From Paracoccus sp. S-4012 (GTDB lineage Bacteria; Pseudomonadota; Alphaproteobacteria; Rhodobacterales; Rhodobacteraceae), in NCBI RefSeq assembly GCF_009674885.1, contig NZ_WKKA01000003.1, positions 244,352 to 308,351 of the forward strand: DNA of 64,000 bases, given 5' to 3'. This document shows positions 60,416 through 64,000 of this stretch, in pieces. A program made the translations under genes and the position numbers. Each line of letters begins with the position of its first letter. Position 1 is the stretch's first letter. The notes beneath the pieces were generated by a model, which saw only the letters and a program-made list of their open reading frames with translations, had not been told where the DNA came from and did no database searches.

Positions 60416-62240
60416 CCGAAGACAGCCCGATCCGCGCCGTCGCCAAGATGGTCCGCGAGGCCGAGCGCCACGCCGAGGACATGGCCGCCGACCGGGTGCG
60501 CGCGGTCCAATACTACCGCGGCGAGATGCGCGACCTGCCGGCTGAAGCCGGGCGGTCCAGCATGGTCAGCCGCGACGTGCGGGCGCACATCAAGAAGGTG
60601 CTGCCGTCTGTCATGCGAACCATCCTCGGCGGCGCGTCGGTGGTGGAATACCTGCGAAGCAGCAGGGCGACGAGGGCGTGGCGGAGCAGGCCACGGACTA
60701 CGTCAACCAGGTGCTGATCGAGGAAGCCGACCTGCGGCGGACCATCGAGGCTGCCGTCCACGACGCGCTGACGGGCGAGCGGACGGAGGTTCGGCGCAGC
60801 GATCTGGTGGCGATGGGCTACGACCGCAAGCTGGTGTTCGACCTGCCCATCTCGACCGAAGACGACAGTGAGGCCGAGGAACGCCGAGACTTCGATGCCG
60901 GCCGCACCGAGGCGCAGAAGGCCAACGAGCCGCTGGACTACTACGACCTGTTCATCCGCCTCGACACGGACGGCGACGGCATCAGCGAGCTTCGGCACAT
61001 GGTCTTTGCCGGCGGGCTGTCCGAGAAGAACCTGCTGGTGGACGAGGAGGCCGAGGAGGTCCAGTTCTGCGACGTGGCGGTGATGCGCCAGCCGCACCAG
61101 TGGGAGGGCATCAGCCTCGCCGACGACCTGGCCGACATTCAGCGCGGCAAGACCGTGCTGCTGCGGCAGACGCTGGACAATATCTATTGGCAGAACAACC
61201 CGCAGCCCATCGTCCAACGCGGCGTGGTCGAGAACCTCGACGCGGTGATGGCGCCGGAGTTCGGGCAGCCGATCTATATCCGCGAGGGCATCCCGGCCGG
61301 TGACGCCTACACCGTCCAGCGGGTGCCATTCGTGGCGGCGCAATCCTTCGCCATGCTCGATTATCTCGACGCCGAGGCCAGCGACCGAACGGGCGTATCC
61401 GACGCCTCGGCCGGGCTGGCGCCGGACGTGCTGCAGGGCATGACCGCAACCGCCTCGGCCATGATCGAGCAGGCGGGCATCGGCGAGACGGAAATGATGG
61501 TTCGCACCATCGCGGACGGGCTGCGGCCTTTGTTCCGCGGCATCCTCAAGCTGATCGTGAAGCACCAGGACGTGCCGCGCACGGTCAGGCTGCGCGGAGA
61601 GTGGGTGCAGTTCGACCCGCGGACGTGGAACAGCGACATGGACTGCGAGGTCAACACCGGCCTCGGCGCCGGGACGCGCGAGCGCGACCTGATGGTGATG
61701 CAGCAGGTGCTGGCGTTGCAGGAGAAGCTGCTGGGCGCGTTCGGGCCGTCCGGCAACCCGTTTGTGAAGGCGCCCCACCTCTACGCATCCCTGTCGAAGC
61801 TGGTGGAGAGCGCGGGCCTGCGGACGCCCTCGACCTATTTCCACGAGCCGACGCCGGAGGAAATCCAGGCAATCGAGAAGGCGCAGCAGTCGCAGCCGAG
61901 CGAGGCGGACATCAAGGCGCAGGAAGTGCAGGCCAAGCTCCAGGCGCACATGGCCGAGCAGGAGATGATCCAGACGACGGCGGCGATGCGCGAGCAGGCG
62001 CAGCTCCAAGCTGACCTGACCGTCAAGCGGGCCGAGATCGAGGCCGAGGCCGCGCGCCAGCAAAACGAACTGGCGAGCAAGGCGGCGCTGAAAGAGCAGG
62101 AGATCGCCTGGGAGCGCGAGAAGTTCTCGACTGAGGTGGCGCTGCGGCAGGCTGAAATGCAGGCCCGGCGCGAGGACGCGCGGATGCAGGCGCAGGCGCG
62201 GGCGATCCGGCCCTATCTGGTGCCCGATGACGCCGCTTAG
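60412..62240 (+). pseudogene. Phage portal protein, frameshifted
   Basis: Two frames together give a ~610-residue podovirus-type portal protein. The first runs 60412 to about 60655 (VQYYRGEMRDLPAEAGRSSM; HIKKVLPSVMRTILGGASVV). The second continues from about 60653 (GDEGVAEQATDYVNQVLIEE) to the TAG at 62238-62240. Later landmarks are FIRLDTDGDGISELRHMVF, DRTGVSDASAGLAPDVLQGM and a Gln/Glu-rich helical tail. The change of frame falls at VVEYL (60641-60655), equivalent to one missing base. This may be a disabling mutation; a sequencing error is the other reading. Start ATG 60412 overlaps the terminase stop. Confidence 0.8.
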
Positions 62241-62404
62241 GTTGCGCCACATCCGGGGCAGCGGTCGTCGTTTTCGCTGATCTTCCCCCCGCAAAAAGAG
62301 CATCGGGGCACATGAGTAACCGCCGGGACGCGTGACTGCCCATTCGGCAGTGCGGCCGCATAATGCATCGGCGTCGGCGGCATTGTCGGCGCGGCTTTGC
62401 CCAT
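62237..62404 (-). CDS. Small zinc-ribbon protein within the prophage late region
   Basis: A 55-residue frame on the strand opposite the late genes, with an ATG at 62402-62404 behind a good ribosome site (GGAGG, 5 nt away). The C-terminus is CSFCGGKISENDDRCPGCGA, two CxxC knuckles spaced as in zinc ribbons. The N-terminus is Pro/Met-rich. Its stop overlaps the portal stop. No family is recognised. The ribosome site and paired knuckles make it likely to be real. Confidence 0.5.
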   Translation of the reverse strand: MGKAAPTMPPTPMHYAAALPNGQSRVPAVTHVPRCSFCGGKISENDDRCPGCGAT

Positions 62405-62440
62405 TAGGGCCTCCGAGTTGTGAGGATAGGCAATCCTACC

Positions 62441-62665
62441 ATGACGCCGCTTGAACGCAAATCCCTGGCCGAGCAACTGACCGGCAACTCGCTCCTGTCC
62501 GCCCTGCTGACCGAGATCGAGGCCGGAGCCGTGGAGCGGCTGATTTACGCCGACACGGAAACCAAGCGGATCGAGGCGCAGGCGGCCGTTCGTGCGGCCC
62601 GCGCCTTCCGCCACGAGATACGGGCCACGCTGGCCTCGGCCGTGAGCCGCGGCGCGCCTGTCTGA
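62441..62665 (+). CDS. Small phage protein of unknown function
   Basis: A 74-residue protein, MTPLERKSLAEQLTGNSLLS at its start and AVRAARAFRHEIRATLASAV near its end. It resembles the small proteins encoded between portal and scaffold genes in related podovirus-like prophages. I prefer the ATG at 62441 over one at 62420 for that reason. It is helical and charged, with no motif. Confidence 0.55.
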   Translation: MTPLERKSLAEQLTGNSLLSALLTEIEAGAVERLIYADTETKRIEAQAAVRAARAFRHEIRATLASAVSRGAPV

Positions 62666-62703
62666 GATACGGGACCGCCACAAGGCGACAACCCGTGGTG
62701 AAG

Positions 62704-62730
62704 GCCCTCGCATCCCGCGGGGGCTTTTTT
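62704..62730 (+). terminator. Rho-independent terminator in the prophage late region
   Basis: GCCCTCGC (62704-62711), ATCCC loop, GCGGGGGC (62717-62724, one T-G pair), then six T. It separates the small gene from the scaffold-like gene. Confidence 0.85.
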
Positions 62731-62752
62731 AATGGCCGAGAGGCAATCGAGC

Positions 62753-63146
62753 ATGGACGAAGATCTCAACACCCCGCCCGAGCGCGGGACTGAGACCACG
62801 CAACCCGCGACCGACAACGCGGTCAACTTCGATTATTGGGAGCCCGGCGACGACGAAAAGCCGGAAACGCCCGAGGTCGAAGATCAGGCCGCGACCGAAG
62901 AGGGGGAAGGCGAGGCAGAAGGACAACCGGAGGAAGCCGCGGCCGAAGATGCCGAGGCGGAACCGGAACCCGAGGTCGAGCCGAAGCGCGCTGACGCGAC
63001 AGCCAAGGTCACGCTTGCAGACGGGACGGAAACGACCGTGGGCGAGCTGGCGAAGGGCTATCTGCGCCAGAGCGATTACAGCCGCAAGACGCAGGAGCTT
63101 TCCGATCACCGGAAGCGCGTCGAAGCGGACGCATCCCGCTTGGCCG
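62753..63146 (+). pseudogene. Phage scaffold-like protein, 3'-truncated
   Basis: An acidic N-terminal region (TPEVEDQAATEEGEGEAEGQ and the like) leads to TTVGELAKGYLRQSDYSRKT and DHRKRVEADASRLAEKG. This layout is typical of head-scaffolding proteins of podovirus-like phages. I start at the ATG at 62753 (MDEDLNTPPERG) with GAGAGG upstream; 62732 is possible but sits on the terminator's T-run. Phage sequence ends between 63137 and 63152. The frame then runs on to 63391 through antisense hsdM sequence, producing a nonsense tail. Confidence 0.6.
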
Positions 63147-63524
63147 AGAAGGGCGGGTCGGCGACGACGAAGTCGAAGGTCTGCAGGGTGTGGGCGTCGG
63201 CCAGGAAATGCGGCTCGGCGATGACGGCGCCCTGGGCGATCTCGGCCGTTGCCCGGTTGTGCATGATCGTGTTCATGCGGGCGAGGCCTCGGGCGGCGAT
63301 GTCCATCTCCTGCCCGAAGATCGAGATCGGCACGCGGGCGGTTTCGGCGGCTTTGAGCAAGAGCGAACCCGAGCCGCAGGCCGGGTCATAGACCGTCTGG
63401 CGGGGACTGGTGGCCCAGTCCACGCCCGCCACGGCGGCAACCACCCGGGAGACCTCGGCCGGGGTGTAGAACTGGCCCTTGCTCTTGCCTGCCTCGGTCG
63501 CGAAGTTGCGCATCAGATATTGTT
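63137..63524 (-). pseudogene. hsdM: Type I restriction-modification HsdM methyltransferase fragment
   Basis: On the minus strand about 129 residues of the N6-adenine methyltransferase domain remain. LMRNFATEAGKSKGQFYTPA leads in, then motif I DPACGSGSLLLKA, FGQEMD, MNTIMHN and motif IV VVADPPFSAKR (Asp where Asn-Pro-Pro-Phe is usual). The N-terminal helical region is removed at ~63524 by the IS256 element, and the target-recognition and C-terminal parts are removed at ~63140 by the join to the phage gene. No hsdS or hsdR is visible. Confidence 0.82.
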
Positions 63525-63525
63525 A

Positions 63526-64000
63526 GCGTCCGCGCAGGTGGTGTAATTTCGCTGGCTCTGCCGGTGTAACCCGAGGTGGCCATCGAGGTGTATGGTCGAG
63601 GTGGAGTTTCGACGCTTCAACCACGGACCACAGGAGACCCCGATGACCAAGACCAGCATGGACCTGTCCGAGCTTCTGGCAAAGCACGATCAGGGCGACT
63701 TCTTGCGTGCGATTGCCGAGGCTGTTCTTCAGCTGCTCATGGAGGCTGATGTTGAAGGCCTGATCGGTGCCGGGCGCCATGAGCGCAGCGGCGAGCGCAC
63801 GACCTGGCGCACCGGCTACCGCGAGCGGGCTCTCGACACCCGTCCGGGCACGCTGAACCTGCGGGTGCCGAAGCTTCGGCAGGGCAGCTACTTCCCCGGC
63901 TTCCTCGAGGCCCGGAAGACCTCGGAGCAGGCGCTCGTGGCGGTGATCCAGGAGGCCTGGATCGGCGGCGTCTCCACCCGGCGGGTCGATGACCTGGTTC
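63526..64000 (+). mobile_element. IS256-family insertion sequence, left part
   Basis: The hsdM reading frame breaks at about 63525 (a stop appears next to its QYLMRNF), and an IS256 transposase gene begins at 63643. The intervening ~115 bp would be the IS left end; it contains the repeated GGTGTAA (63539 and ~63563). The right end lies beyond the window, so the terminal repeats cannot be paired. Confidence 0.65.
63643..64000 (+). CDS. IS256-family (Mutator-type) transposase, N-terminal part
   Basis: The frame is open to the window edge; 119 residues are visible. The start ATG at 63643 follows CAGGAGACC. Family features: ELLAKHDQGDFLRAIAEAVL, EGLIGAGRHERSGERTTWRT, GYRERALDTRPGTLNLRVPK and EAWIGGVSTRRVDDLV. 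These are the typical N-terminal zinc-free domain preceding the DDE catalytic core, which lies outside the window. The visible part is undamaged, so this copy may be active, unlike the fragment at 1139-1363. Confidence 0.9.
   Translation, partial: MTKTSMDLSELLAKHDQGDFLRAIAEAVLQLLMEADVEGLIGAGRHERSGERTTWRTGYRERALDTRPGTLNLRVPKLRQGSYFPGFLEARKTSEQALVAVIQEAWIGGVSTRRVDDLV

Noticed and set aside
60412..62240. Programmed -1 frameshift in the portal gene
   Set aside because: No slippery heptamer at the switch and no recoding known to me in this portal family; a simple indel explains it.

Overview
The window is strongly GC-rich DNA from an alphaproteobacterium, most likely a member of the Rhodobacterales (Paracoccaceae/Roseobacter type). 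The support is the gene content: the DUF6456/DUF6477 pair, gltA-gltX next to comEC, pheA next to a membrane-anchored cytochrome cy, a hisC-tyrC operon, an IalB homologue, a TRAP transporter, and a promoter style with a TTGAC-like -35 and a CTAGCC-like -10. Most of it (about 1.8-58.8 kb) is ordinary, densely packed chromosome, flanked on both sides by mobile-element wreckage.

Layout. 0-1.5 kb: the end of a TorC/DorC-like cytochrome, then an internally deleted IS3-type element abutting an IS256 transposase fragment. 1.5-8.9 kb: tRNA-Leu(CAA) and a half tRNA-Leu, lipA, the DUF6456/DUF6477 pair, a HerA-like ATPase, ialB and gltA. 8.9-18.4 kb: gltX, comEC, a class III aminotransferase, hisC-tyrC, DUF2125 and chaC. 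18.5-24.2 kb: a two-gene MotA/MotB-like stator pair, a Bcr/CflA exporter, an orphan ABC ATPase and a zinc-finger protein. 24.2-29.6 kb: malonate use (matB plus malonyl-CoA decarboxylase) and a bacteriophytochrome-like kinase that lacks the chromophore signatures. 30-39.4 kb: a DgcA-like flavoprotein, an XRE regulator, and a divergent TRAP-PyrK-PyrD-carbamoylase operon that reads like an orotate or dihydroorotate degradation unit; then the SRP RNA. 39.5-49.6 kb: a cyclic-nucleotide phosphodiesterase, pheA, cytochrome cy and a yejABEF oligopeptide ABC operon. 49.7-58.8 kb: a glycosyltransferase, an M20 amidohydrolase, a penicillin-acylase-like protein without its nucleophile, a beta-hydroxyacid dehydrogenase/cupin/MgtC run, and recJ.

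58.9-64 kb is an eroded prophage joined at tRNA-Glu(TTC): integrase, the tail end of an excisionase-like gene fused by deletion to the tail end of a large terminase gene, a frameshifted portal gene, small late genes, a truncated scaffold-like gene fused to an antisense hsdM fragment, and an incoming IS256 element cut by the window edge.

The best candidate for an under-described system is the 33.0-39.3 kb operon. TRAP uptake, a class 1B (NAD-linked) dihydroorotate dehydrogenase pair and a ureidosuccinase-type hydrolase overlap each other by a few bases. They sit behind a three-half-site operator shared with a divergent regulator, which suggests catabolism rather than biosynthesis of pyrimidine rings. 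Second-line curiosities are the degenerate phytochrome, the nucleophile-less acylase, the stator pair and a three-copy palindromic repeat family.
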